Of a stretch of 33,746 bases of DNA, positions 24,486-33,207 are shown piece by piece. The stretch spans positions 1 to 33,746 of the forward strand of contig CALHSW010000070.1 of NCBI GenBank assembly GCA_938038735.1, given 5' to 3'. This DNA comes from an uncultured Bacteroidia bacterium. GTDB lineage: Bacteria > Bacteroidota > Bacteroidia > Bacteroidales > CAJPTX01. The translations under genes were made by a program, and so were the position numbers. The notes under the pieces were generated by a model, which did no database searches, was not told where the DNA came from, and was given only the letters and a program-made list of their open reading frames with translations. The first letter of the stretch is position 1, and each line of letters opens with the position of its first letter.

Positions 24486-25641
24486 CCACCTCTGCCGCCC
24501 CATCGCGCCTCTCGCAGTGGCCCACCACCTTCGCCGCTACGCCAAAACGCTCCGAGATTCCTATCACCTCATCGGCATCCTCAGGGAGTACGTACACCTC
24601 CATGCGATGCCCCATATTAAACACTTGGTACATCTCACGCCACTTCGTTCCGCTCTCCCTCTGTATCAACCGGAATAGGGGCGGCACCTCAAACATACTA
24701 TCCTTAACCACTCGCACCCCATCATCCAGGAAGTTCAGCACTTTCGTTTGCGCTCCGCCCGAACAATGCACCAACGCATGGATACGCCCACGCAGCGCGG
24801 GGAGTAACTCGCGAAACACGGGGGCATACGTCCTCGTGGGGCTGAGTACCAACCGTCCCGCATCCAGCGGAACGCCATCCACCGTGTCGGTGAGCCTACA
24901 GCTTCCGGTATACACCACCTCTGCGGGGAGCTGACCATCGTACGTCTCGGGGTACTTCTCAGCCACCCACTTGCCGAACACATCATGGCGCGCCGACGTG
25001 AGCCCGTTGCTTCCCATTCCCCCATTGTACTGGCTCTCGTACGTAGCCTGTCCAAACGATGCCAACCCAACCACTACATCCCCATCCCGTATCCCATCGT
25101 TGCTCACGATCTCACTGCGATGCGCACGGGCCACCACAGTGCTATCCACGATCACCGTCCGTACCAAATCTCCCACATCGGCCGTCTCACCGCCCGTCAA
25201 TTCTATATTCACACCGTATTGGCGTAGCCGTGCGCACACCGCCTCCGTACCCTCTATCAATGCCTTGATGACCTCGCCCGGCACGAGCCGCTTATTCCTC
25301 CCTATCGTCGAGGAGAGCAGAATGTTATCGCATATTCCAACACACAGAAGGTCATCAAGATTCATCACGATTGCATCCTGCGCAATCCCTTCCCACACCG
25401 ACAAATCGCCCGTCTCTCGCCAGTAGGCATACGCCAACGATGACTTCGTACCCGCACCATCCGCATGCATCACCACGCACCACTCAGGGTCTTCCCCCAG
25501 CGTGTCGGGCATCACCTTACAGAAGGCTCGTGGAAAAATTCCCTTATCCAAATTGGCTATCGCGGCATGCACATCTTCCTTTGATGCCGACACGCCCCGC
25601 GCGCTATAGCGCCCCTGCGCCACCGACTCCTTACCCATCAT
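24445..25641 (-). CDS. purM: Phosphoribosylformylglycinamidine cyclo-ligase (AIR synthase)
   Basis: PurM closes the imidazole ring in purine synthesis (FGAM plus ATP to AIR). The protein of about 398 residues has the Bacteroidetes-type sequence: YSARGVSASKEDVHAAI, HADGAGTKSSLAY, VMNLDDLLCVG, ELTGGETADVGD and the late HCSGGAQTKVLNF and YQVFNMGHRMEVYV blocks. The frame extends to 25692, but the extra 17 residues have no family match; the adjacent ATGs at 25641 and 25638 are the start. ATG at 25641 overlaps the TGA of the upstream DUF6150 gene (ATGA), so the two are probably translationally coupled. Confidence 0.95.
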   Translation of the reverse strand: MMGKESVAQGRYSARGVSASKEDVHAAIANLDKGIFPRAFCKVMPDTLGEDPEWCVVMHADGAGTKSSLAYAYWRETGDLSVWEGIAQDAIVMNLDDLLCVGICDNILLSSTIGRNKRLVPGEVIKALIEGTEAVCARLRQYGVNIELTGGETADVGDLVRTVIVDSTVVARAHRSEIVSNDGIRDGDVVVGLASFGQATYESQYNGGMGSNGLTSARHDVFGKWVAEKYPETYDGQLPAEVVYTGSCRLTDTVDGVPLDAGRLVLSPTRTYAPVFRELLPALRGRIHALVHCSGGAQTKVLNFLDDGVRVVKDSMFEVPPLFRLIQRESGTKWREMYQVFNMGHRMEVYVLPEDADEVIGISERFGVAAKVVGHCERRDGAAEVVVRGEGGEYSYTK

Positions 25642-26021
25642 TTCTTTTTTATATAGGGTTCTAGCACGGCTGCTTTTCCCGGGTGCTGCCACCCCGCCTG
25701 GTCAGGCGAATCAACTATCCAAAGCGAGAACATCGCCTCCTCCTTATCATCTACAAACGAAAGGGTGAAGTCAGCCTCGGCCGCCGTTGGCACCTGCATT
25801 ACAACTCCATCCTTTCCCAGCTCGCTTGAATCGTACACAAAAAAAGCCAAAAAATCCGCCTCCTCCTGCGTCTCTGCCGCCCACACCTTCACCTGCGGCG
25901 TTTCGCCCTCCTCGCACTGGTAAAACTTTTGCGCCGATACGCTCCCCACGCCACATACCAGCATTACCCACACCACAAACGCCGCACGCACCATCCATAC
26001 TCCCATTCGCTTCACTCCCAT
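25638..26021 (-). CDS. Small secreted DUF6150-like protein
   Basis: The 127-residue protein has a signal peptide (MVRAAFVVWVMLVCGVGSVSAQ). The mature part has short strand repeats with a recurring aspartate/alanine pattern (KVWAAETQEEADFLAFFV, MFSLWIVDSPDQAGWQ), matching small secreted DUF6150-like Bacteroidetes proteins whose role is unknown. The ATG at 26021 has an AGGAGG motif about 9 bases upstream, a strong Shine-Dalgarno sequence that is unusual in this phylum. Its stop overlaps purM's ATG, so it may set purM translation. The upstream gene ends 38 bases earlier. Confidence 0.75.
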   Translation of the reverse strand: MGVKRMGVWMVRAAFVVWVMLVCGVGSVSAQKFYQCEEGETPQVKVWAAETQEEADFLAFFVYDSSELGKDGVVMQVPTAAEADFTLSFVDDKEEAMFSLWIVDSPDQAGWQHPGKAAVLEPYIKKK

Positions 26022-26029
26022 TTTGGCCT

Positions 26030-26036
26030 CCTCCTT
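26030..26036 (-). promoter_or_regulatory. Strong Shine-Dalgarno site before the DUF6150-like gene
   Basis: The minus strand reads AAGGAGGAGG a few bases before the ATG at 26021, within the gap after the OmpA-family gene. Other starts in this window lack such a site. Confidence 0.6.
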
Positions 26037-26059
26037 CTTTTTGCGTTGCCCCGTTCTTC

Positions 26060-28042
26060 TTACTTCGCCTTGTAGTTATCCCCAACCACTCGGAACGTTA
26101 TACGTCGATTCGCACCGTTCGCCACCTCCTGTTGCGCCTCATCCTTTAGGCTACTAATGAATGCATCATCAAGCGTCTGCCCTACAGGTAAATAGTCGTA
26201 CGCCTCATGTAGCTCCGGCGTTACCACGAAGGGTACCGACTGCGCGTAGCCCTTGGCACGAAGACGACCTAAATCCACCCCATGCTCCTTCAAGAAGTTC
26301 ACCACCGCCTGCGCCCTGTTCTGCGACAGTTTTAGGTTATACTCCGCTTGCCCACGGCTATCCGTATGCGCCCCGATCTCCACAATCACGGTCGGGTTGT
26401 CGTTCAAAATCTCTATCAGCGTCTCCAGCGATGCCACCGACTCCGCCTTGAGCTCCCAGCTATCAAAGTCAAAGAAGATATTCGGCAACACTACCGTTGC
26501 CGTCTTCGCCGTCATCTTCACCTTGGTGTACAAATCTTCGCTCGCCGTCTTTCCCTTCGTGCTTATCTTGCTCTTGCCGTTCAAGAAATCCTTGTTCTTC
26601 GACACCACCACGTAGTCTGTCCCCGGCTTGAGCATGAGCTTAAACCGCCCCTTGGCATCTGTTTTTGTCGTTTGGATACTCCCATCGCTCCCCACCAAAC
26701 GCACCTCCGAGTTGGCCAACCCGGCTGATGCATTCTCGTTCATGATCTCCCCGACCAAATTGAACTCAAGCGGTGGCAATCTAAACCAGTAGATATCATC
26801 GCCGCCGCGCCCTCCAGCGCGTCGTGAACTAAAGAATCCCTCCTCTCGCTCCCGCTGAAAGGTCATCCCAAAATCATCGCTCGGCGAATTGATTGGGTAT
26901 CGCATATTCTCGATCTCCCATCCCGTGTCGCTCTTCTCCTTCGCCTTAAAAATATCCAATCCTCCCATGCCCGGATGGCCGTTCGACGAGAAGTAGAGCG
27001 TGCCATCCTTGTGTACGTATGGGAAACACTCATCGCCCTCCGTGTTGATGGTGCTGCCCAAATTGATTGGCTCGCTCCACGCCCCATCACGGCTGCTCCT
27101 CGTCACCTTCCAAATGTCCAATCCCCCGTAGCCCCCCGGCAGGTTTGCCGTGAAGTATAGCGTTAGGTCATCGTTGGTTATTGCGGGGTGCGCCACCACC
27201 ATCGTGTCCGCCGCCAGCGGCACTACCTCTGCGTTATCCCACCCTCGCCCCGTTTGCGGTGCTACGAGTATTTGACACCCCTGCTTCCCTTTCTTCGACA
27301 TCTTGCACCGCGTGAAGTACATGCGGGTGTAGTCGCCGTTGAAGCTCGGCGTACCCTCCTCTGCATCGGTATTTATGCTCCCTTCTAGGGGCTTCGGCTT
27401 GCTCCAACGCCCCTCCCCATTGCTCATCGTGACGAAGATATCTGCAAACTTCCACCCAGTGCCCTGGTGCGTTCGTTTCCCCGTAGCATTATCCCGACTG
27501 CTCGTCACGAGCATCGTTCGGTAATCCTTTGAGCCATACATCGGGCTGTAGTCATCCTGCTTCGCGTTAAGCACCGGCACGTGCTTCACGATGTACCCCG
27601 ACGGCGACTCCGTCCACGCCTGCGCCAAGTCGATTGACTGCAGCCCGTTGTCCGCCCGCTTATCCGTTGGGGCCACCGCCTTATACGCCTCAAACTCGGC
27701 CCTCGCCAAATCGTACTTTTCATTCTGAAGCAGCGCTTGCCCAAGGTACAGATGCACTCGCTGATCTTTACAATCGCGCGCTACTGCCTTCGTGTACCAC
27801 ACCTCCGCCTGCTTCGGGTTGCCCGTCATGCGGTAGCAATCCCCTATCTTGAATAGGTACTCCCCGAGCAACTGCGAAGGCACCGTCTCCAATCCATCTT
27901 TATAGGGTCCTATCGCCTCAAAATATCCCCCCGCCTCGTACAGCTTATCAGCCTTATGTATCGACGCTGCCTGTCCGTACGCCCTGCCGCCTAGCAGCAA
28001 CAGCACCGCAACGCCTAGCAACAACCCTACCCTTTTCTTCAT
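26060..28042 (-). CDS. PorE-like OmpA-family protein (TPR, beta-propeller, CRD, OmpA_C)
   Basis: The 660-residue protein has a signal peptide (MKKRVGLLLGVAVLLLLGGRAYGQ), a TPR-like region (about 25-135, KADKLYEAGGYFEAIGPY), PD40/WD40-like repeats (about 155-425, LYFTANLPGGYGGLDIWKV, LYFSSNGHPGMGGLDIFKA), a carboxypeptidase-regulatory-like domain (about 430-510) and a C-terminal OmpA peptidoglycan-binding domain (about 515-655; FFDFDSWEL, IGAHTDSRGQAEYNLKLSQNRAQAV). This domain order is that of PorE of the type IX secretion system. No cysteine follows the signal peptide, so it is not a lipoprotein, unlike the usual form. Role inferred from domains; related OmpA proteins exist outside the T9SS. 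Confidence 0.85.
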   Translation of the reverse strand: MKKRVGLLLGVAVLLLLGGRAYGQAASIHKADKLYEAGGYFEAIGPYKDGLETVPSQLLGEYLFKIGDCYRMTGNPKQAEVWYTKAVARDCKDQRVHLYLGQALLQNEKYDLARAEFEAYKAVAPTDKRADNGLQSIDLAQAWTESPSGYIVKHVPVLNAKQDDYSPMYGSKDYRTMLVTSSRDNATGKRTHQGTGWKFADIFVTMSNGEGRWSKPKPLEGSINTDAEEGTPSFNGDYTRMYFTRCKMSKKGKQGCQILVAPQTGRGWDNAEVVPLAADTMVVAHPAITNDDLTLYFTANLPGGYGGLDIWKVTRSSRDGAWSEPINLGSTINTEGDECFPYVHKDGTLYFSSNGHPGMGGLDIFKAKEKSDTGWEIENMRYPINSPSDDFGMTFQREREEGFFSSRRAGGRGGDDIYWFRLPPLEFNLVGEIMNENASAGLANSEVRLVGSDGSIQTTKTDAKGRFKLMLKPGTDYVVVSKNKDFLNGKSKISTKGKTASEDLYTKVKMTAKTATVVLPNIFFDFDSWELKAESVASLETLIEILNDNPTVIVEIGAHTDSRGQAEYNLKLSQNRAQAVVNFLKEHGVDLGRLRAKGYAQSVPFVVTPELHEAYDYLPVGQTLDDAFISSLKDEAQQEVANGANRRITFRVVGDNYKAK

Positions 28043-28145
28043 CTGCTCGTCTCTTATTCTCAGCCCCTCACTTCTCTCCGCCCTACCACTTTACAAATCT
28101 TACGCCAATGCATTTAGCTCTCCACGCCCAGCCACTCCACAACGG

Positions 28146-29864
28146 TTACTCCTGCACGCCCCACGACTGCACCATCTCCGCCGTTAGTGCCGGGAGATCC
28201 AGCTTACGCTTCTTCGCGTAGCCCCGAAGGTCGTTCAGAAGCTTATTGACCTTCGCGCCCCGTAGCGCCGCTACCGTATTACACCCCGATGCCCGCAGCG
28301 CGGGGATCCACGCCAACGGCACCCCCACCTCTTCAAACGCCGAATCCTCATCCCGCGCCGCACGAACCTCAGGCCGCATCTGGGGGAATAGAAGCACGTC
28401 CTGTATCGATGGCTTGTCAAGTAGAAGCATCACTAAACGGTCTATCCCTATCCCCATGCCGGAGCACGGCGGCATGCCGTACTCCATCGCCCGGATGTAA
28501 TCGTGGTCTATACGCATCGCCTCATCATCGCCTTTCGCCGCCAGCTCCATCTGCTCCTTGAAACGTTCGTACTGATCCAAGGGATCGTTTAGCTCGCTGT
28601 AGGCGTTGCACAGCTCGTGCCCATTGACGAATAGTTCGAAGCGTTCCGTCAGGTCGGGATCAGTGCGATGCCGCTTGCAGAGCGGCGAAAGCTCCACGGG
28701 GTAGTCTGTCAGAAATGTTGGTTGCACCAAATTCTCCTCGCAGGTTGCCCCAAAAAGCTCATCGATTAGCTTCCCTACTCCCATCGTCTCATCGTACTCC
28801 ACCCCATGCTCCTTGCACGCCGCGCGCAGCTCCTCCACCCCCTTGCCCTTGATGTCAAACCCAGCGTACTCCTTGATGGCATCGCGCATCGTCAACCGCC
28901 TAAAGGGCCGCTTGAAGCTTATCTCACGCCCGCCGTTCATGAACTCCGTTTTCCCATGCACCGCCAGCGCCGTACGCTCCAGCATGCGCTCCGTGAAGTC
29001 CATCATCCAAAAGTAATCCTTGTAGGCCACGTAGATTTCCACCATTGAGAACTCGGGGTTATGCGTCCTATCCATCCCCTCGTTACGGAAATCCTTGGCG
29101 AATTCGTACACCCCATCGTAGCCCCCCACGATCAGTCGCTTGAGGTACAACTCATCGGCTATGCGCAGATAGAGCGGTATATCCAGCGCATTGTGGTGCG
29201 TTATGAACGGTCGTGCGCTCGCACCGCCCGGGAGCGGCTGTAGTATGGGGGTCTCCACCTCTAGGTAGCCATGCTCATTGTAAAAAGCGCGCACCGTGTC
29301 AATAATCTGCTGGCGTTTGCGGAACGTCTGCCGCGTCTCTGCGTTCAGCGCAAGGTCCAGGTAGCGCTGACGGTAGCGCAGCTCGGGGTCAGTAAAGGCA
29401 TCGAACGACTTTCCATCCTTCTCCTTCACCACGGGCAGCGGCCGTATCGACTTGGCCAACACCGTGATAGACTCCGCATGGAGGCTCTTCTCCCCCGTCT
29501 GCGTGGCGAACATGTACCCCTCCACGCCCACGATGTCTCCAAGATCTAGTAATTTCTTAAACACCGTGTTGTACAGCGTCTTATCCTCTCCTGGGCATAT
29601 CTCGTCCCGCCGCACGTACACCTGCAGCTGCCCTGGCTCGTCCTGCACGCTCATAAACGATGCGCTGCCCATTATGCGCCGAGACCGTATGCGCCCCGCG
29701 ATGCGTACCTTCTCCTTGCTCGCCGCCAGCTGTTCAAAATTCTCCAATGCCGCCGCCGTGCTATGGGTCACCTTGTACTCCGCCGCCGGGTAGGCCTCTA
29801 TCCCTAGCTCCCGCAACGCCTTCAACGACTCAATCCTTAGTAGTTCCTGCTCGCTTCGCTCCAT
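28146..29864 (-). CDS. lysS: Lysyl-tRNA synthetase, class II
   Basis: The 572-residue class II synthetase charges tRNA-Lys. The N-terminal OB fold (about 50-160) has RIAGRIRSRRIMGSASFMSVQDEPGQLQVYV. Motif 2 is FRNEGMDRTHNPEFSMVEIY and motif 3 GMGIGIDRLVMLL. A C-terminal extension of about 70 residues (after PEVRAARDEDSAF), seen in Bacteroidetes LysRS, contains a helix-hairpin-helix-like segment. ATG at 29864 fits the family. Its own -7 box is upstream. Confidence 0.97.
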   Translation of the reverse strand: MERSEQELLRIESLKALRELGIEAYPAAEYKVTHSTAAALENFEQLAASKEKVRIAGRIRSRRIMGSASFMSVQDEPGQLQVYVRRDEICPGEDKTLYNTVFKKLLDLGDIVGVEGYMFATQTGEKSLHAESITVLAKSIRPLPVVKEKDGKSFDAFTDPELRYRQRYLDLALNAETRQTFRKRQQIIDTVRAFYNEHGYLEVETPILQPLPGGASARPFITHHNALDIPLYLRIADELYLKRLIVGGYDGVYEFAKDFRNEGMDRTHNPEFSMVEIYVAYKDYFWMMDFTERMLERTALAVHGKTEFMNGGREISFKRPFRRLTMRDAIKEYAGFDIKGKGVEELRAACKEHGVEYDETMGVGKLIDELFGATCEENLVQPTFLTDYPVELSPLCKRHRTDPDLTERFELFVNGHELCNAYSELNDPLDQYERFKEQMELAAKGDDEAMRIDHDYIRAMEYGMPPCSGMGIGIDRLVMLLLDKPSIQDVLLFPQMRPEVRAARDEDSAFEEVGVPLAWIPALRASGCNTVAALRGAKVNKLLNDLRGYAKKRKLDLPALTAEMVQSWGVQE

Positions 29865-30214
29865 GATATTTCTCTTGCGCTCTTACTGCATTCCTAGCCA
29901 TCTCACCGCACAAATCGCCCCTACAGGCAGAGGCAAAGATAATAATTAGTATTCAAATCTGCACACCCCGCTCCACGCATCGCCGGTCTGCGCTTCCCGC
30001 ACCCTCCTACACGGCCACCCCAAATGGCCGAAAGGGGTACGCAAATCAACGTCACCGCAGACAACAAAATAACGAAAGGAACATTTGGCTAACACCGCAC
30101 GCAGCGGCACGAAGCAACATCCTCACATCACCCCCCTCATACGAGGGCTCCCATCGTAAAAAAGGCAGGGAGCAAACCTAAATCGACACTCCGCCTTCAG
30201 GAGAATTCACCGAC
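29865..30214. other. Intergenic region between lysS and the lipoprotein gene
   Basis: It holds the lysS -7 box (29933-29941). No gene or tRNA was found. Short complementary arms GCTCCC/GGGAGC (30147-30152 and 30168-30173) and CCCTC/GAGGG near 30135 could form small hairpins after the lipoprotein gene, but none has a T-run in the right place to be called a terminator. Confidence 0.45.
29933..29941 (-). promoter_or_regulatory. -7 promoter box for lysS
   Basis: The minus strand reads TATCTTTGC, an exact TAnnTTTG match, 68 bases before the lysS ATG. The TTTG upstream is at 12-base rather than 19-20-base spacing, so no proper -33 is claimed. Confidence 0.6.
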
Positions 30215-31711
30215 TTAGATGTCCACCCCGCTCTCTACGTTTCGCTTATACCCTCCCTTCACGAACTGCATCCGCTCTGCACGGTCTATGTAATCCTCCA
30301 ACTCCCAATCTCTATCAGCATTAATTGCACAAACGTACCTAGCGAAACCGAAGTTCAGTTCACGCCCCCACCAAGATGACCCGACGTAGTGTCCCTGCAC
30401 TCCGTATACCTCATGCTGATTTTCTTTCGTGCCTACGGCATCGGTATACAGCGTTCCATAGATATTATCCTGCGCCTCATCCGTCAAAAGGTCATATACC
30501 CCAACATCCCATAACCCTTTCTTCAGATTGTAAAAATAGCCATTGACACACCAATGCCCCACCATGGCCTTCGACCAATCGGCATAACCTTTGCTCATCG
30601 CGTACCTCCAATCAAGTTTCTCAATGGAGTACCCTAAAAAGATATCCTCTGGCACAGCCACATCCGGTAGTAGATAGAAGCTATTGTAGAACTCATCGTA
30701 CTGTTCCAACCCCTTGCCTCGTCCAACCTCTTCCAGCAACTGCTGCATTTGCTCTCCGCTCTTCTGCACCGACTGCGCCATGATGAGATACTCACAATCG
30801 CTATCCACCACCACAAAGTACGACCGTCTCGCCCCGCTATTCGTGGTCAATCCCACTTCGTACCCCAGTAACGGTTTATACGCCTCCCACTCAATCGGCT
30901 CAAGCTGCTCATCTTCGTAGTCCCCCGAACCGAGAATATCCTCGCTGAACTGCAGGGCCACTGCGTAGCTCTCCGTATACTTTTCAGGCCGCGCAACGCC
31001 GTATTCATCAAACACCGTTTCCTTAATCCCCGCCACTGTCGCCCTCAACTTTGAGATGCTCAGCGTCACATTGTCTTCATATAGGTTGTCTTGATACTGC
31101 ACCTCTACCAGGTTAAGCGACACTGCCGACACCTCGCGCACGGAGATACCTCTAGGCATATCCATACTATAACTGCCCGCTCGCTTTAAGCCTTCAGAAG
31201 ACTCAAAATTGAGAACGTTCACCCTTTGCAGATAAAAGGCGTTGTTCTCCGGAAATTTCTGTACCGCCGCCATCACATCATGCGGAACGGCCGGTGGATT
31301 CGCATCGAGACGCTGCTTCTCCTGGCTCACCTTCGCAATGGAACTCCCAGGCACCACCACCGACACGCTATCGGCAAAACTCCGGGTATTAACCGCACGC
31401 AGATTGGGAAACCGGTACGCCGAATCGAGCTGGCGCAGGTGTTCCGAGCAAGCGGCACTGTCGGCAAAAGCTCCGCTCATGACGTTGTACCACGTGCGGT
31501 CAACGGAATCGAGCGACTCTAGCATGTAGGCCCCAACGCCCATGGCCTGCAGCCGCTCCTGTATCTTCTGCGCCTGGTAGATACTCCGTTCCTGCGCCAC
31601 CCGCACGCTATACGGTTTTTCCTCTGTAACCGTTTCTATTTTAGACCGCTCTCTGCACCCAATTAGCAGTAGCACTCCGCATAGACAAACCCATAAAGAC
31701 TCTCTTTTCAT
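30215..31711 (-). CDS. SPOR-like lipoprotein (intact copy)
   Basis: The protein of about 498 residues starts MKRESLWVCLCGVLLLIGC, a lipoprotein signal with the lipid-attached Cys19 in LLIGC. Residues about 30-110 (YSVRVAQERSIYQAQKIQERLQAMGVGAYM, then WYNVMSGAFADS) resemble SPOR peptidoglycan-binding domains. The remaining 370 residues are acidic and have no family I recognise. The frame extends to a TTG at 31726, but ATG at 31711 after a purine-rich GGAAGGTAAGGA is preferred. The 5' half (30991-31711) is repeated at 32132-32852. Promoter at 31767-31775. Function unknown; the lipobox and SPOR-like domain suggest an envelope location. Confidence 0.82.
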   Translation of the reverse strand: MKRESLWVCLCGVLLLIGCRERSKIETVTEEKPYSVRVAQERSIYQAQKIQERLQAMGVGAYMLESLDSVDRTWYNVMSGAFADSAACSEHLRQLDSAYRFPNLRAVNTRSFADSVSVVVPGSSIAKVSQEKQRLDANPPAVPHDVMAAVQKFPENNAFYLQRVNVLNFESSEGLKRAGSYSMDMPRGISVREVSAVSLNLVEVQYQDNLYEDNVTLSISKLRATVAGIKETVFDEYGVARPEKYTESYAVALQFSEDILGSGDYEDEQLEPIEWEAYKPLLGYEVGLTTNSGARRSYFVVVDSDCEYLIMAQSVQKSGEQMQQLLEEVGRGKGLEQYDEFYNSFYLLPDVAVPEDIFLGYSIEKLDWRYAMSKGYADWSKAMVGHWCVNGYFYNLKKGLWDVGVYDLLTDEAQDNIYGTLYTDAVGTKENQHEVYGVQGHYVGSSWWGRELNFGFARYVCAINADRDWELEDYIDRAERMQFVKGGYKRNVESGVDI

Positions 31712-32072
31712 GTCCTTACCTTCCAAATTGTACTATTCCTCAAAACAAAAGCACAGTAAATGTTCTGCAAATGTACATATTTTTAGGTAGCTATTAAATA
31801 CCACATACCACCCAGCGAACCTCTCTCATCTACCCTCCCCTCTATAACCCACACTCAATGCCACTCCAGCCCAGCACCAATCCCCGCATACTAATGCCGC
31901 GTCTCCCATAGAAAACTCGCCCAATAGCCGAGGGGTTCCCCTCAGACTCCTTGCCCGAAAGGTATACCCTCGCAACCCTACACGCACCGCTCCCAATCAA
32001 TCTCGTGCAGCATCCCGCAAGGACAAACGCCACCATTGCATACATCCTCCACAGCCCGCTTCCGTATGCAGC
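31712..32072. other. Upstream region of the lipoprotein gene (repeat unit A)
   Basis: It contains the -7 box and a conserved but apparently non-coding stretch shared with 32853-33207. The short minus-strand frame 31842-32045 (starting MYAMVAFVLAGCC) is not kept in frame in the second copy, so I do not call it a gene. Confidence 0.5.
31767..31775 (-). promoter_or_regulatory. -7 promoter box for the intact lipoprotein gene
   Basis: The minus strand reads TACATTTGC, an exact TAnnTTTG match 55 bases before the ATG at 31711. It is preserved in the second copy at 32908-32916. No TTTG at -33 was found. Confidence 0.6.
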
Positions 32073-32131
32073 TTAGCCACGCCTCCGTATGAATATCCGT
32101 TTATACACCCGCCAAGCGTTCACCATTGACT
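32073..32131 (-). pseudogene. Orphan 3' tail of the EcoRI-type methyltransferase gene
   Basis: This encodes QSMVNAWRVYKRIFIRRRG and a stop, the near-identical counterpart of the tail at 33208-33266 (PMVDAGRVYKRIFIRRRG). Here it is joined in frame to the truncated lipoprotein copy at position 32131/32132, so it is a duplicated fragment rather than part of a methyltransferase. Confidence 0.85.
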
Positions 32132-32852
32132 GCGCAACGCCGTATTCATCAAACACCGTTTCCTTAATCCCCGCCACTGTCGCCCTCAACTTTGAGATGC
32201 TCAGCGTCACATTGTCTTCATATAGGTTGTCTTGATACTGCACCTCTACCAGGTTAAGCGACACTGCCGACACCTCGCGCACGGAGATACCTCTAGGCAT
32301 ATCCATACTATAACTGCCCGCTCGCTTTAAGCCTTCAGAAGACTCAAAATTGAGAACGTTCACCCTTTGCAGATAAAAGGCGTTGTTCTCCGGAAATTTC
32401 TGTACCGCCGCCATCACATCATGCGGAACGGCCGGTGGATTCGCATCGAGACTCCGCTTCTCCTAGCGCACCTTCGCAATGGAGCTTCTAGGCACCACCA
32501 CCGACGCACTATCGGCAAAACTCCGGGTACTAACCGCATGCAGGTTGGGGATTTGGTATACCGAATCTAGCTGGCGCAGGTACGTCAAGCAATCGGCACT
32601 GTCGGCGAAAGCTCCGCTCATGACGTTGTACCACGTGCGGTCAACGGAATCAAGCGACTCTAGCACATAGGTCCCCACGCCCATGGCCTGCAGCCGCTCC
32701 TGTATCTTCTGCGCTTGGTAGATACTTCGCGCCTGGGCCACCCTCACGCTATACTGTTTTCCCTCCGTAACCGTTTTTGTTTTAAGCTGTTCCATACACC
32801 CCATGAGCAGTAGCACTCCGCATAGGCAAACCCGTAAAAGCACTCTGTTCAT
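32132..32852 (-). pseudogene. Truncated, interrupted lipoprotein gene copy
   Basis: This is a copy of the first half of the intact lipoprotein gene, starting MNRVLLRVCLCGVLLLMGC with the lipobox kept, and the SPOR-like part recognisable. An in-frame TAG at 32463-32465 replaces the Gln codon of the intact copy (IAKVSQEK becomes IAKVR-stop). Beyond it the frame continues open to the fusion point and then into the methyltransferase tail. The 3' half (30215-30990 in the intact gene) is absent. It may still make a lipidated fragment of about 130 residues. Confidence 0.9.
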
Positions 32853-33207
32853 ATCCTTACATTCCAAATTATACTATTACTCAAAACAAAAGCGCAGTAA
32901 ATTCTCCGCAAATGTACATATTTTTAGGTAGCTATTGAATACCACCCAGCGAACCTCTCTCATTACCCTCCCCTCTATAACCCACACTCAATGCCACTCC
33001 AGCCCAGCACCAATCCCCGCATACTAATGCCGCGTCTCCCATAGAAAACTCGCCCAATAGCCGAGGGGGTCCCCCCCCAGACTCCTTGCCCGAAAGACTT
33101 ACCACCGCAACCCTACACGCACCGCTCCCAATCAATCTCGCAAAGCCTTCTGCAAGAAGGAACAACCCCCCTTGCATACATCCTCCTCGGCCCGCTCCGT
33201 GTGCAGC
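32853..33207. other. Upstream region of the truncated copy (repeat unit B)
   Basis: It carries the second -7 box and the repeat counterpart of 31712-32072. The minus-strand frame 32932-33177 shares LIGSGACRVA and LSGKES with the frame in unit A but shifts frame afterwards at a run of G/C (near 33061-33080), so coding is unlikely. Confidence 0.5.
32908..32916 (-). promoter_or_regulatory. -7 promoter box for the truncated lipoprotein copy
   Basis: TACATTTGC on the minus strand, the exact counterpart of 31767-31775, so the pseudogene is probably still transcribed. Confidence 0.55.

Larger units (their letters stand above)
30991..32131. repeat. Tandem duplication, unit A
   Basis: A 1141-bp unit: the 5' half of the lipoprotein gene, its promoter and upstream region, and a 59-bp copy of the methyltransferase gene's 3' end (32073-32131). 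It is directly adjacent to unit B. The first 320 bp (30991-31310) are identical to 32132-32451, whereas the next 400 bp differ by roughly 13% by hand count. Confidence 0.9.

Noticed and set aside
30147..30173. GCTCCC/GGGAGC hairpin as a terminator of the lipoprotein gene
   Set aside because: The stem is 6 bp with a 15-base loop that itself holds the T-run, so it is not a convincing intrinsic terminator.
31842..32045. Short lipoprotein-like frame starting MYAMVAFVLAGC
   Set aside because: In the repeat copy the frame shifts at a G/C run and the start differs, so there is no sign of coding constraint.
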